Source: Natronospira elongata
GTDB lineage: Bacteria; Pseudomonadota; Gammaproteobacteria; Natronospirales; Natronospiraceae
NCBI RefSeq assembly: GCF_034931365.1
Contig: NZ_JAYGII010000009.1
Coordinates: forward strand, 1 to 64,000
Length of the DNA: 64,000 bases
Direction of reading: 5' to 3'
A program made the translations under genes and the position numbers. This document shows positions 1 through 8,260 of this stretch, one piece after another; the stretch's first letter is position 1; the number at the start of each line of letters is the position of its first letter. Below the pieces are notes generated by a model. That model worked only from the letters and a program-made list of their open reading frames with translations, made no database searches and was not told the DNA's origin.

Positions 1-61
1 CCTGAGCAAGGCCACCGGAACCTGGGCCGGAACGCACCCCCGTCACCGACTTCGAAGGGCA

Positions 62-1114
62 CTATCCCAACCCACTACTCTCATCCAACCCCAAAGCCAG
101 ATTCATGTTCTGCACCGCCTGCCCGGCCATCCCCTTGATGAGATTATCCAGCGCCGCCATCACCACCACCTGACCATCCCTCACCGCCAGGCCCAGATCA
201 CAGGCATTGGTGCCGATCACCGAATGTACTCGCGGCAAGTCGTCAACTAGTCGGATAAAGCGCCGTCCCTCATAGCTGGCCTGGTAATGCCGGCGCAGGC
301 TTTCCTCGTCCATACCCGGTAGATAGGCCTGCACGGTAATGAAGATACCCCGCACCATCGGTGCCGAATGAGGCACAAAGCCCAGCTTAAGAGCATGGCC
401 ACCCTGGGCGGCCAGGGCACGGCGGATCTCGGCCTCGTGCTGGTGTTGCAAGGGCTTGTAGGCACGGAAATCATCGGCCCGTTCCGGGTGATGGGTGGTG
501 GCGCTGGGATGGACCCCCGAGCCGCTGGAGCCGGTCACACCCGTGATGGCCAGCCAATCGGGGCTGGCCAGTTCCAGCAGGGGCTTCAAGGCCAGCTGCA
601 CGGCGGTGGCAAAACAACCGGGGTTGGCAATGCGCCGGGCACCGCGCAGGGCCTCGGCCTGATGCTCGCTCAAACCATATACCCATTGGCCCAGTGCCTC
701 CGGTACCGGATGGGGCTGGCCGTAAGCCACCTGGTAGGCCTGGGCATCACCGAGGCGAAAGTCACCGGACAGATCAACGACGGTCGTCCGCGACAGCAGT
801 TCACGATCGGCCAATGCCGCCGAGAAGGCGGACCAATCGCGCGCCAGAGAACCATTGGGCTGGGCCGAGAAGATGACCGGATAGTCGCTCGCGGCCAGGG
901 TGTCGAGATCGGGCTTGGCGAGAAACTCGCCCTCGACAAAGCCCCGCAGCCGGGGGTGGGCGGCATGCCAGGGCTGGCCGGCATGGGAGCGGGAGACCGC
1001 CTGGACCTCGCCGACCGCGGGATGGGCATGCAGAATACGCAACAGTTCCCCACCACCGTAGCCGGCCGCACCCAGGATCAGGGCCGTAATCGGCCTGTTC
1101 GCCTGCCCCGCCAT
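62..1114 (-). CDS. argC: N-acyl-gamma-glutamyl-phosphate reductase (ArgC)
   Basis: This is the third step of arginine synthesis: NADPH-dependent reduction of N-acylglutamyl-5-phosphate to the semialdehyde, in the cytoplasm. The 350-residue product has the N-terminal Rossmann motif GAAGYGGGELLR (about residues 15-26). The catalytic cysteine lies in NPGCFATA (Cys about 167). The C-terminal dimerisation region contains GVHPSATTHHPE. Length is normal for the family. The ATG overlaps the stop of the upstream DUF1611 gene (TGATG), so the two are translationally coupled at the end of the arg operon. The acyl group could be acetyl or succinyl; the carbamoyltransferase in the same operon favours succinyl. 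The 61 bases after its stop hold no gene I can identify, although a GTG-started reading frame may begin there and leave the window. Confidence 0.96.
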   Translation of the reverse strand: MAGQANRPITALILGAAGYGGGELLRILHAHPAVGEVQAVSRSHAGQPWHAAHPRLRGFVEGEFLAKPDLDTLAASDYPVIFSAQPNGSLARDWSAFSAALADRELLSRTTVVDLSGDFRLGDAQAYQVAYGQPHPVPEALGQWVYGLSEHQAEALRGARRIANPGCFATAVQLALKPLLELASPDWLAITGVTGSSGSGVHPSATTHHPERADDFRAYKPLQHQHEAEIRRALAAQGGHALKLGFVPHSAPMVRGIFITVQAYLPGMDEESLRRHYQASYEGRRFIRLVDDLPRVHSVIGTNACDLGLAVRDGQVVVMAALDNLIKGMAGQAVQNMNLALGLDESSGLG

Positions 1115-2175
1115 CAGGCCACCTGCCGCTCAGCGGCCCGCTCGCGAAGGCGGGCGAGGATATGATCCACCAGGCCCGCGCCATCCTGGCGGGCATTGTG
1201 GGCGGCAAGCCCCAGGTGATCGTGGATGAAACGCAGGCCGACGGCATTGTCGGTGGCCGGCCCTGTCACCACATCGGTCTCGATGCCGAAAGTGGTTCGC
1301 AGGTAATCCACCCCGCCGGCGACCCCCACCGGGTCATTGGCGCAGAAGACAAAGGCCGCGGCGAGTGCGCGTAATTCCGGGTCGGCCAGAATGGATTGCA
1401 CCCCGTATTCGCCCATCACGCCATCGCCGGTCTCGGCCACGATCACATCGGGCCGATATTCGCCCAGGGCCGAGAACACCCGGTGGCTCAAGTCCGCGGC
1501 ATTGCCCGGATCGGTGCCGACCGCGCCGGCATCGGTGAAATCCATCACCCAGGCGGCACCATAATCCCGCATCTCGAGAATGTCGCGCAGGGCCGAGATG
1601 CCGGTGAGCTTGCAGCCGGCCACCTTCAGCCCGGTCTGGCGCAGGCCCTTGATCAGGCGGGTAGCGGCAGCGGTCTTGCCGGAGTTCATGCAGGTCCCGG
1701 CCACATAGACCACCGGGCAGTCGGGTAGCCCGCCATCGCCGCCGACCCCGTGGGCGGCGACCCGGGCCGGTACCCCGCGCCGGGACTGGAAGTCCGGATA
1801 GACCATGACCTGGCCGAGCACCTCGAGCTCGAAGGGCGGACCCACTTCCGGGTTGTGGGAAATGCAGTCGCCGATCACCCCGCCCAGGTTGAGCAGTTGC
1901 AGGTGATCGCCGGCCATGACCTGCGTCGGCATGCGGCCTTCATAGCCATGCAGGGCATTGCGATGCCCCAGGGCACCGACGATGAGGTCACCGGCGTTGA
2001 CCTGGTTGAGCCGGCCGAAGACATCTTCGAGCACGTTGTAGCTGTTCTTGTCATTGAGCACCCGCGCGGCAATCACCGAGCCGGGCTCCACCACGATCTC
2101 CCGCGACAGGGTCAGGGCACGGTCCAGGCCCAGGTTGCGGGTGACGGAGGCGATCTTGTCCACTTGAATACGCAT
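1114..2175 (-). CDS. DUF1611 (DgcN-like) P-loop protein in the arginine operon
   Basis: This 353-residue protein belongs to the DUF1611 family: an N-terminal domain of about 150 residues, then a P-loop NTPase-like domain with the variant motif GTCMNSGKT (about 160-168) and a later AETGDGVMGEYG segment. A characterised DUF1611 relative, DgcN, has been reported as a D-glutamate N-acetyltransferase. That is known of the family, not shown here. The gene sits between argG and argC in an operon that lacks any GNAT-type acylglutamate synthase. I therefore infer that it may acylate L-glutamate as the first step of the pathway, or act on an acylated intermediate. I chose the start at MRIQVDK; a frame 12 codons longer would begin inside a non-coding repeat (CGCAAAG units). 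The stop overlaps the argC start. Confidence 0.8.
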   Translation of the reverse strand: MRIQVDKIASVTRNLGLDRALTLSREIVVEPGSVIAARVLNDKNSYNVLEDVFGRLNQVNAGDLIVGALGHRNALHGYEGRMPTQVMAGDHLQLLNLGGVIGDCISHNPEVGPPFELEVLGQVMVYPDFQSRRGVPARVAAHGVGGDGGLPDCPVVYVAGTCMNSGKTAAATRLIKGLRQTGLKVAGCKLTGISALRDILEMRDYGAAWVMDFTDAGAVGTDPGNAADLSHRVFSALGEYRPDVIVAETGDGVMGEYGVQSILADPELRALAAAFVFCANDPVGVAGGVDYLRTTFGIETDVVTGPATDNAVGLRFIHDHLGLAAHNARQDGAGLVDHILARLRERAAERQVA

Positions 2176-2198
2176 GTTGCTGACTCTGGTTGGTCTCG

Positions 2199-2295
2199 CG
2201 CAAAGGCGCAAAGACGCAAAGGAAAACCAATTTGGGCTTGGGACGGGGCGGCGACATGGCTCACCCCTGACCCCTCACTCCTTACCCCTAACCAC
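2199..2295. repeat. Intergenic G/C-skewed low-complexity repeats between argG and the DUF1611 gene
   Basis: Three CGCAAAG units occur with a period of 8 bases (2199-2221). They are followed from about 2258 by a degenerate run of TCACCCC, TGACCCC, TCACTCC, TTACCCC and TAACC units that ends at the argG stop codon. Read along the transcript, the second block is GGGGTAAGG-, GAGTGAGG- and GGGTCAGG-like. No T-tract hairpin is present. Similar short intergenic repeats are scattered in many environmental bacterial genomes; their role here is unknown. Confidence 0.6.
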
Positions 2296-3526
2296 ACTTC
2301 AGCCCTCGCAGCGGAGACTGTGCCTCCTGTGCCTCCTGGGCCGCCTGCCCCGCCAGGCGCTGGCCCACCCCATACACCCGCGCAAAGCCGCGGGCATCGT
2401 CACCGCTCCAGAGGTGATTGGCCTCGCCGTAGGCTGCCGTGTTGGCGTCCATGAGCGAGTAGGGTGAACGCTGACCAAGCACGGTCACCGCGCGCGGATG
2501 CAGGCGCAGGCGGACCTCGCCGCTGACCCGGGCCTGGCTGTGTTCAAGAAAGGCTTCCAGATCCCCCAGCAGGGGGTCGTAGGCCTGGCCTTCATGAATG
2601 AGGCTGCCGTAGAGGTCGCCGAGCTGGGATTTCCAGAACAGCTGCTTGCCCGACAGCACCAGTTTCTCCAGCTCCCGGTGGGCGGTGATCAGCAACAGCG
2701 CGGCACCGGCCTCGAATCCCACCCGGCCCTTGATGCCGAGAATCGTGTCGCCCAGGTGCACGCCGCGACCGATGCCAAAATGCTCGGCCATGACCGCCAG
2801 CTCATCGATCAGGGCCACCGGCGCCAGGGCTTCGCCATCAAGGCTCACCGGCACGCCTTGCTCGAAGGCGATGATCAACTCCCGGCTCTCGTCCGCCCGC
2901 GCCGCGGGCGCGCCCCCCGGCCAGGCGGATTCAGGCAGTTCCGGCCAGCTGTCCAGGGTCTCGGCACCGCCCACGGTGGTGCCCCAGAGCCCGGCATTGA
3001 CCGAGTAGGTCCCGGTGGCCGGCGGGACCTCGATGCCGTGGGCGGTGAGGTAATCCACCTCCTGCTGGCGAGACAGGCCCTGGTCGCGGATGGGGGTGAT
3101 GATGGGCAAGTCCGGTGCCAGGGACTGGAAGGCCACATCAAAACGAATCTGGTCATTGCCGGCCCCGGTGGAGCCATGGGCCAGGGCATCGGCACCGATG
3201 GCCAGGGCATGCTCGGCCACGGCCTCGGCCTGACAGACCCGCTCGGCGGACACGCACAGGGGATAGCTGTGCCCCCGCAGCACATTGCCGTAAATGAGAA
3301 AGCGCAGGAAGCGATGGAAGAGGGCCTCGCGGGCATCAATCACCCGATGCCCGGCCACGCCGGCGCGTTTGGCCGAGGCTTCGATGGCCGCCAGTTCCTC
3401 GCGGTCGAAACCGCCGGTGTCCACGGTCACGGTATGCACCGCCCAGCCCTGCTCACGCAGCCACAGGGCGCAATAACTGGTATCCAGGCCGCCGGAGAAG
3501 GCGAGTACGATCTTGCCCTTGTTCAT
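2288..3526 (-). CDS. argG: Argininosuccinate synthase
   Basis: The enzyme condenses citrulline with aspartate using ATP to form argininosuccinate, the penultimate step of arginine synthesis. The 412-residue product starts with the PP-loop nucleotide-binding motif AFSGGLDTS (about residues 9-17). It also has the ASS signatures HGSTGAGNDQIRFD and a GTYSVNAGLWG segment. This matches the form found in acylcitrulline-pathway bacteria (Bacteroidetes, xanthomonads) better than E. coli ArgG, a judgement from memory. Its ATG overlaps the argH stop by 4 bases (ATGA), indicating coupled translation. A 112-base repeat-containing gap follows before the DUF1611 gene. Confidence 0.96.
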   Translation of the reverse strand: MNKGKIVLAFSGGLDTSYCALWLREQGWAVHTVTVDTGGFDREELAAIEASAKRAGVAGHRVIDAREALFHRFLRFLIYGNVLRGHSYPLCVSAERVCQAEAVAEHALAIGADALAHGSTGAGNDQIRFDVAFQSLAPDLPIITPIRDQGLSRQQEVDYLTAHGIEVPPATGTYSVNAGLWGTTVGGAETLDSWPELPESAWPGGAPAARADESRELIIAFEQGVPVSLDGEALAPVALIDELAVMAEHFGIGRGVHLGDTILGIKGRVGFEAGAALLLITAHRELEKLVLSGKQLFWKSQLGDLYGSLIHEGQAYDPLLGDLEAFLEHSQARVSGEVRLRLHPRAVTVLGQRSPYSLMDANTAAYGEANHLWSGDDARGFARVYGVGQRLAGQAAQEAQEAQSPLRGLKCG

Positions 3527-4935
3527 GAATCATCACTCCACAATGCTTGAATGGATTGCTGCTGACGCCGGCGCAGGCAGGCCAGCCACTCCCGCCGACC
3601 GGCGATTTCGACCTCGCAGGCGCTGATGCCCGGGCGGGCCACGCCGCCGGTGTGGCTGCCGCTCAGGGCGTCGCGGTCGGGCTGGAAACGCTCGGCGAGA
3701 ATCTCGCCGGCGACCTCCCCGTAGGCATCCCGGAAGGCCATGCCGGCTGCCGCCCGGCGGCAGGCCTCGTGGGCGGCATAAAGACCGTCGTCGCAGGCCT
3801 CGGCCAGCGCCTGCGGATTCACGCGCAGGCCCGAGACCAGCCGGGTGAGGACCGGGAGCAGCGACCGGGCCCGGCTTACCGCCCGCAACAGAGGGGCCTT
3901 CATCAGCTGGCTGTCACGGTGATAGCTGGAAGGCAGCCCCCCGGCCAGGTGTTCCAGCTGGGCGGCCGCCCCACGCAGTTCCCGGCAGCGGCCCCGGGCC
4001 AGTTCCACCACGTCCGGATTGCGTTTCTGGGGCATGATGGAGGACCCGGTGGTAAAGGCATCCGGCAGCTGAAAGAAGCCGTATTCCTCGGTGCTGAACA
4101 GGGCCAGATCCCACAGCCCCTTCTCCAGCACCCCGGCCACCGAGCCCAGCCAGTGCAGCACTGCCAGTTCGTGGCGGCCACGACTGTTGTTGACATCAAT
4201 GGGGTTACGCTGGACCTTGCGAAAGCCCAGCAGCCGGGCGGTGTATTCACGATCGATGGCCAGGGGCACTCCGAAACCGGCCGCCGCCCCCAGGGGGCAG
4301 CGATCCAGTCGTTTCCACAACCCTTCCAGGGCTTCCAGCTCCTCCACCAAGCCCTCGGCAAAGGCCAGTGACCACTGCCCCACGCTGGAGGGCATGGCCC
4401 GGCGCATATGGGTATAGCCCGGCATGGGCGTGTCCAGGTGGCGCCCGGCGAGCTCGGCAAAGGCCCCGGCCAGGGCCACCAGGGATTCCCCCATGCCGAG
4501 CAGGGCATCGCGCAGATAGAGCCGCAGCGCCAGGATCACCTGGTCATTGCGGGAACGGGCCAGATGCACCCGCCGCCCGGCTTGCCCGGCCCGCTCCACC
4601 AGGGCCTGCTCCAAGGCAGTGTGGCCGTCTTCCTGGCTGGCATGGATCGGCAGCTCCCCGGCCAGGGCCTGACCATGCAGCAACCTGAGGGCATCCAGCA
4701 GACTCCCGGCATCCTCCGCCGAGAGCAGATCCACATGGGCCAGCATGCGCACATGGGCGGCACTGCCGATCACGTCCCAGGGCAGGATCAGGGGATCGAG
4801 AACGGGATCCTCGTCCACGGTGAAATCATGAATCACCCGGTCCAGGGGCAGGCCCTTGGCCCACAACAGATCGGCGCTTTCACTTTTTTCCGGCGCTTCG
4901 CTGGTGGCGAAGGCGCCGGCCTGTTCAGCCGACAT
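3523..4935 (-). CDS. argH: Argininosuccinate lyase
   Basis: ArgH cleaves argininosuccinate to arginine and fumarate. The protein is 470 residues from the chosen start MSAEQAGAF. It carries the fumarase/aspartase superfamily signature GSSIMPQKRNPD, the N-terminal region HTALEQALVERAG with SRNDQV, and the catalytic-loop histidine region TPMPGYTHMRRAMP. I preferred this start over one 22 codons upstream because GGGGAGGT precedes this ATG at good spacing and because the upstream extension would overlap argB deeply. The gene overlaps the end of argB by 11 bases and the start of argG by 4. It is shorter at its N-terminus than it first appears but normal for the family. Confidence 0.95.
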   Translation of the reverse strand: MSAEQAGAFATSEAPEKSESADLLWAKGLPLDRVIHDFTVDEDPVLDPLILPWDVIGSAAHVRMLAHVDLLSAEDAGSLLDALRLLHGQALAGELPIHASQEDGHTALEQALVERAGQAGRRVHLARSRNDQVILALRLYLRDALLGMGESLVALAGAFAELAGRHLDTPMPGYTHMRRAMPSSVGQWSLAFAEGLVEELEALEGLWKRLDRCPLGAAAGFGVPLAIDREYTARLLGFRKVQRNPIDVNNSRGRHELAVLHWLGSVAGVLEKGLWDLALFSTEEYGFFQLPDAFTTGSSIMPQKRNPDVVELARGRCRELRGAAAQLEHLAGGLPSSYHRDSQLMKAPLLRAVSRARSLLPVLTRLVSGLRVNPQALAEACDDGLYAAHEACRRAAAGMAFRDAYGEVAGEILAERFQPDRDALSGSHTGGVARPGISACEVEIAGRREWLACLRRRQQQSIQALWSDDS

Positions 4936-5875
4936 GGGCCACCTCCCCGGGGGGTACCTGGCCGGCCCCGTCGTCGGCTGCCTCGGTTTCCGTCCCGGCA
5001 TCCCGGTGGATCATGGTGCCGCTGCCCTCGTTGGTGAACACCTCTTCGAGCAGGGCATCGGCGCTCAGGCCGGAGACCAGGTGGACCCGGCCGACACCGT
5101 CCGCCAGGGCCTGGAGGATGGACTCGGCCTTGGGCCGCATGCCGTCACGGATGCGGCCGTCGGCGATCATGGCCTCAAGGCCCATGGGTCCGATCTCGGT
5201 CACCAGGCTGGCCGGGTCCTGACGGTCGCGCAGCAGCCCCGGCTGCTCCAGCAGATAGAAGAGTTTTTCCGCACCCAGGGCCACCGCCAGGGCCGCGGCC
5301 AGGCTGTCGGCATTGGTGTTGAACACCTGGCCCTGCTCATCGCCGGTGAGCGAGGCCACCACGGGCAAATGACCGGCGGCCAGCAGTTCCCGCAGCAGCG
5401 CGGGATTGACCGCCTCGATGTCACCCACTTCGCCGAAATCCACCCTCTCGCCGTCAACCGTCACCGGCGGACGGCGCCGGGCCCTGACCAGGCCGGCATC
5501 GACGCCCGACAGCCCCACCGGCGACAGGCCCGCGGCCCGCAGCTCGGCGAGCAGATCGGTCTGCAAGCGGCCAAGAAAACTCATCTTGGCCGCATCCAGC
5601 ACCGCCGGCGAGGTCAGGCGGCGACCGCCCCTTTTCTCCACCGCCACCCCCATGGCGCGGCACAGTCCATCCAGATCACGGCCACCGCCATGGACCACGA
5701 CCAGGGGAATGGAGAAACGCCAGAGGACCGCCAGCTGCTCGGCGATGCGACGGCGATGGGCGGGACGGGCGAGCAATACCCCGCCCAGCTTGATGACAAA
5801 GACCTGGTCCCGGAACTGATCGACATAGCGGGCCGCCGAGCGCAGGACCCGCCAGGGATTGAGATGGGGATTCAT
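4925..5875 (-). CDS. argB: N-acylglutamate kinase (ArgB), kinase domain only
   Basis: This amino-acid kinase phosphorylates N-acetyl- or N-succinylglutamate. The 316-residue product has the phosphate-binding Lys in FVIKLGGVLL (about residues 26-35), VVVHGGG near residues 59-65, NTNADSLAAALA in the ATP lobe, and a C-terminal IRDGMRPKAES motif. FTNEGSGTMI lies near the end. In xanthomonads and Maricaulis a similar kinase is fused to a C-terminal GNAT acyltransferase (bifunctional NAGS/K). Here the protein stops after a short hydrophilic tail, so no synthase domain is present. The start overlaps the argF' stop by 4 bases (ATGA). Confidence 0.93.
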   Translation of the reverse strand: MNPHLNPWRVLRSAARYVDQFRDQVFVIKLGGVLLARPAHRRRIAEQLAVLWRFSIPLVVVHGGGRDLDGLCRAMGVAVEKRGGRRLTSPAVLDAAKMSFLGRLQTDLLAELRAAGLSPVGLSGVDAGLVRARRRPPVTVDGERVDFGEVGDIEAVNPALLRELLAAGHLPVVASLTGDEQGQVFNTNADSLAAALAVALGAEKLFYLLEQPGLLRDRQDPASLVTEIGPMGLEAMIADGRIRDGMRPKAESILQALADGVGRVHLVSGLSADALLEEVFTNEGSGTMIHRDAGTETEAADDGAGQVPPGEVAHVG

Positions 5876-6894
5876 GCCGCACTCCTCTCCGTCAACGCGC
5901 TTTGCCCCAGGGCCATGTCCAGCAGCACGCGCTGGACATGGAAACGGTTCTCGGCCTGATCCACCACCGCGCTGGCGGGACTGTCCAGCAGCGTGGCGGC
6001 CACTTCCACGTTCCGGCGCACGGGCAGGCAGTGGAGCAGGCTGGCATCGGTCTCGGCGCGGGCCATCTGCGCCGGGCCGACCTGCCAGTCGGGATGGGCC
6101 TGCATCATGGCGGCCGCATCGCCGGCTGCCGGCAGCACCGGGCCCCAGGCCTTGGCATAGACTGCCCGGGAGCCCGCCAGCGCGGCGGCCTGGTCATGGC
6201 CGAGCTCGACCGAACCGCCGCTTTCCGCGGCCAGGGCCTCGGCCTGGGCCATTACCGGGCCGGGCAGCTCGAAGCCCGGCGGGTGGGCGATGCGGACCTG
6301 GCAGCCGGCCGCGGCCGCGGTGAGCAGAAAGGAATTGGGCACCGCCTTGGGCAGGGGCTTGATATGCGGCGCCCAGCTCAGGGTCACCGGCAGGCCCTTC
6401 AGGCTGCCGTAGCGCTCCCGCAGGGTGAGCACATCGGCCAGGCCCTGGCAGAGATGCTCGCGGGCCGACTCCATGCTAATCACCGGTACCGTGGCATGGG
6501 CCCGAAAGGCCCGTATCAGGGCATCGCCCTCGTCGACCTGATCATCCTGCAACTGGGCAAAGGCGCGCACCGCGAGCAGGTCCACATAGCGGGAAAGGAC
6601 CGGGGCGGCCTCGCGCACATGCTCGGGCCGGTCGCCGTCCATGGCGATCCCCTCGCGGTGCTCCATGGCCCAGGCACCCTTGCCGGCCTCCAGTATCAGG
6701 GCCGACCCGCCACCGCGGGCCATCACCGCCTCGAAGGAGGCACGGGTGCGCAGGGAGGGATTGAAGAACAACATGCCCAGCAGCACATCACGCAGATGGG
6801 CGCCGGGCCCGTCCGCCTTCCAGGCCAAGGCCTGCTCAATCACCCGGGGCACGCCGGCAGTCCCCAGGTCTTCCAAATGGGTCAGATGTGGCAT
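5872..6894 (-). CDS. argF': N-acylornithine carbamoyltransferase, probably succinyl type (ArgF')
   Basis: This transcarbamylase uses acylated ornithine, so citrulline is made as its acyl derivative. The 340-residue product has the carbamoyl-phosphate motif FFNPSLRTRASFE (about 43-55), the acyl-ornithine-specific GKGAWAM segment with its Trp, and HCLPVRRN near the C-terminus. The motif usually read HPCQ is HLCQ here. Two features match Bacteroides succinylornithine transcarbamylase rather than the Xanthomonas acetylornithine enzyme: Pro at residue 90 in MDGDRPEH, where the acetyl enzyme has Glu92, and WAPHIKPLPKAVPNSF. The E92/P90 residue is the published specificity switch (recalled, not searched). 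Substrate preference is therefore inferred as N-succinylornithine. It overlaps argD by 13 bases and argB by 4. Confidence 0.9.
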   Translation of the reverse strand: MPHLTHLEDLGTAGVPRVIEQALAWKADGPGAHLRDVLLGMLFFNPSLRTRASFEAVMARGGGSALILEAGKGAWAMEHREGIAMDGDRPEHVREAAPVLSRYVDLLAVRAFAQLQDDQVDEGDALIRAFRAHATVPVISMESAREHLCQGLADVLTLRERYGSLKGLPVTLSWAPHIKPLPKAVPNSFLLTAAAAGCQVRIAHPPGFELPGPVMAQAEALAAESGGSVELGHDQAAALAGSRAVYAKAWGPVLPAAGDAAAMMQAHPDWQVGPAQMARAETDASLLHCLPVRRNVEVAATLLDSPASAVVDQAENRFHVQRVLLDMALGQSALTERSAA

Positions 6895-8093
6895 GACCGG
6901 CTTGCCTCCTTTGCCGGCTCAAACGGGACCGCATCCTGCCGAGCATCCGCACTGAAGGCGTGCACAGCGGTAATCAGGGTGGCCACCGCCCGGGGGCTTA
7001 GAGTCAGCGGCGGCATCAGACGCAGCACGCCGGGGTCGGCGGAGCCGCCCACCAGGATGTTCCGGGACTGCAGCCAGTCCTTGAGAGAGGCGGCCTGGGT
7101 GCCGGCCACCAGTCCGAGTAGTAGCCCGTGCCCCCGCACCGCGCTGACCACACTGCCCTTGAGGCCCCGCCGAATGGCCTGCTCGGCCTGAGCCGCACTG
7201 CACATGAGATGCTCTTCGCGGATGATCTTGAGCGTGGCAAGCAAGGCGGCACAGGCCAGGGGCCCGCCACCAAAGGTGCTGCCCAGATCCCCCGGCGCGA
7301 GCGTCCCGGCCACCGCCGGCTGCATCAGCACCGCGCCCATGGGCAAGCCCGAGGCCATCCCCTTGGCCAGGGTCATGAGATCGGGGCGAATGCCATGCAG
7401 GTCGGCGGCGAAGGGGGTGCCCAGCCGGCCCATGCCGGTCTGGATTTCATCGAAGATCAAAAGACAGCCATTGGCCCGGCACTTGGCCTCGAGCGCCCGC
7501 AACCAGGCGGTGTCGGCAGCGCGGACACCGGCCATGGACTGGATCGGCTCGACAATCACGGCAGCCACATCGGAGAAATCGGCGGCCGCCAGCGCGGCGT
7601 GATCGGCAAAGGGCAGCAGGCTGGCCTCGGCCCTCAGCCCCGGGGCCTTGGCGTGCAGCCCGGGCACATCGGAAACCGACAGGGCCAATTGCGTGCGGCC
7701 ATGAAAGCCGCCCTCGAAGGCGACAAAGCGGTCACGACCGGTGAGCATGGCGGCAATCCGCAAGGCGTTTTCATTGGCCTCCGCCCCGCTGTTGCAGAAA
7801 AAGACCTGATCCAGGCCATCGGGGGCAAAATCGCAGAGGGCCTCGGCGGCCTGATCGCGCACCGGCAGCGAGGCGGCCATGGAATAGAAAGCCAGCCGGG
7901 CTACCTGCTCGCTGACCGCGGCCACCACGCGGGGGTGGCCGTGGCCGGTGAGGGCCACGCAATGGCCGCCGTAAAGATCCAGCCAGGCCTCGCCATCGGC
8001 GCCGAAGACCTGCTCATCCCGGCCGGCCACCAGCGGGAAGGGAAAGCCCGAATAGGTGGCCAGCAGGGCCGTGTGGTCCGCCAGTGGCGACAT
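6882..8093 (-). CDS. argD: Acylornithine aminotransferase (ArgD), class III PLP enzyme
   Basis: ArgD transfers an amino group from glutamate to N-acylglutamate semialdehyde, giving N-acylornithine. The 403-residue product has the class III aminotransferase core: EPIQSMAG, the PLP-contacting FDEIQTGMGRLG, and the Schiff-base lysine in TLAKGMASGLPMGA. GSTFGGGPLACAA follows. It is the first gene of the arg operon, opposite argR, and GAGGTAGATC precedes its ATG. The divergent argR-argD gap contains palindromes that could be ArgR operators. It could also serve as succinyldiaminopimelate aminotransferase, as ArgD does in other bacteria. Confidence 0.94.
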   Translation of the reverse strand: MSPLADHTALLATYSGFPFPLVAGRDEQVFGADGEAWLDLYGGHCVALTGHGHPRVVAAVSEQVARLAFYSMAASLPVRDQAAEALCDFAPDGLDQVFFCNSGAEANENALRIAAMLTGRDRFVAFEGGFHGRTQLALSVSDVPGLHAKAPGLRAEASLLPFADHAALAAADFSDVAAVIVEPIQSMAGVRAADTAWLRALEAKCRANGCLLIFDEIQTGMGRLGTPFAADLHGIRPDLMTLAKGMASGLPMGAVLMQPAVAGTLAPGDLGSTFGGGPLACAALLATLKIIREEHLMCSAAQAEQAIRRGLKGSVVSAVRGHGLLLGLVAGTQAASLKDWLQSRNILVGGSADPGVLRLMPPLTLSPRAVATLITAVHAFSADARQDAVPFEPAKEASRSCHI

Positions 8094-8164
8094 GATCTAC
8101 CTCGTTGCATTGCAGGCGACCCGGGACGGGCCACACTTCTGAGTGGATACCATGCAACGATAAA

Positions 8165-8176
8165 TGCATATATGCA
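8165..8176. promoter_or_regulatory. Palindrome TGCATATATGCA in the argD-argR intergenic region
   Basis: A perfect 12-base palindrome lies about 70 bases upstream of argD and about 85 upstream of argR. It resembles an ARG box only loosely (TGCAT-AT-ATGCA against TGAAT-N4-ATTCA). It is a candidate operator from position and symmetry, not an identified site. Confidence 0.35.
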
Positions 8177-8227
8177 AGACGGATCTGGAATTAATTGGGG
8201 AAAATACGGAAAAGATCTGATATTATT

Positions 8228-8249
8228 CGCATATTCACCTGAATATGCG
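8228..8249. promoter_or_regulatory. Perfect inverted repeat just upstream of argR (candidate ArgR operator)
   Basis: The arms CGCATATTCA and TGAATATGCG flank a CC spacer, giving a perfect 10-bp inverted repeat that ends 11 bases before the argR ATG. The half-site TGAAT/ATTCA is the core of the enterobacterial ARG box, but the order of the halves is reversed here. An overlapping TGATATTATTC lies immediately upstream. Autoregulation of argR is likely. Confidence 0.55.
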
Positions 8250-8260
8250 GATTACATGCA

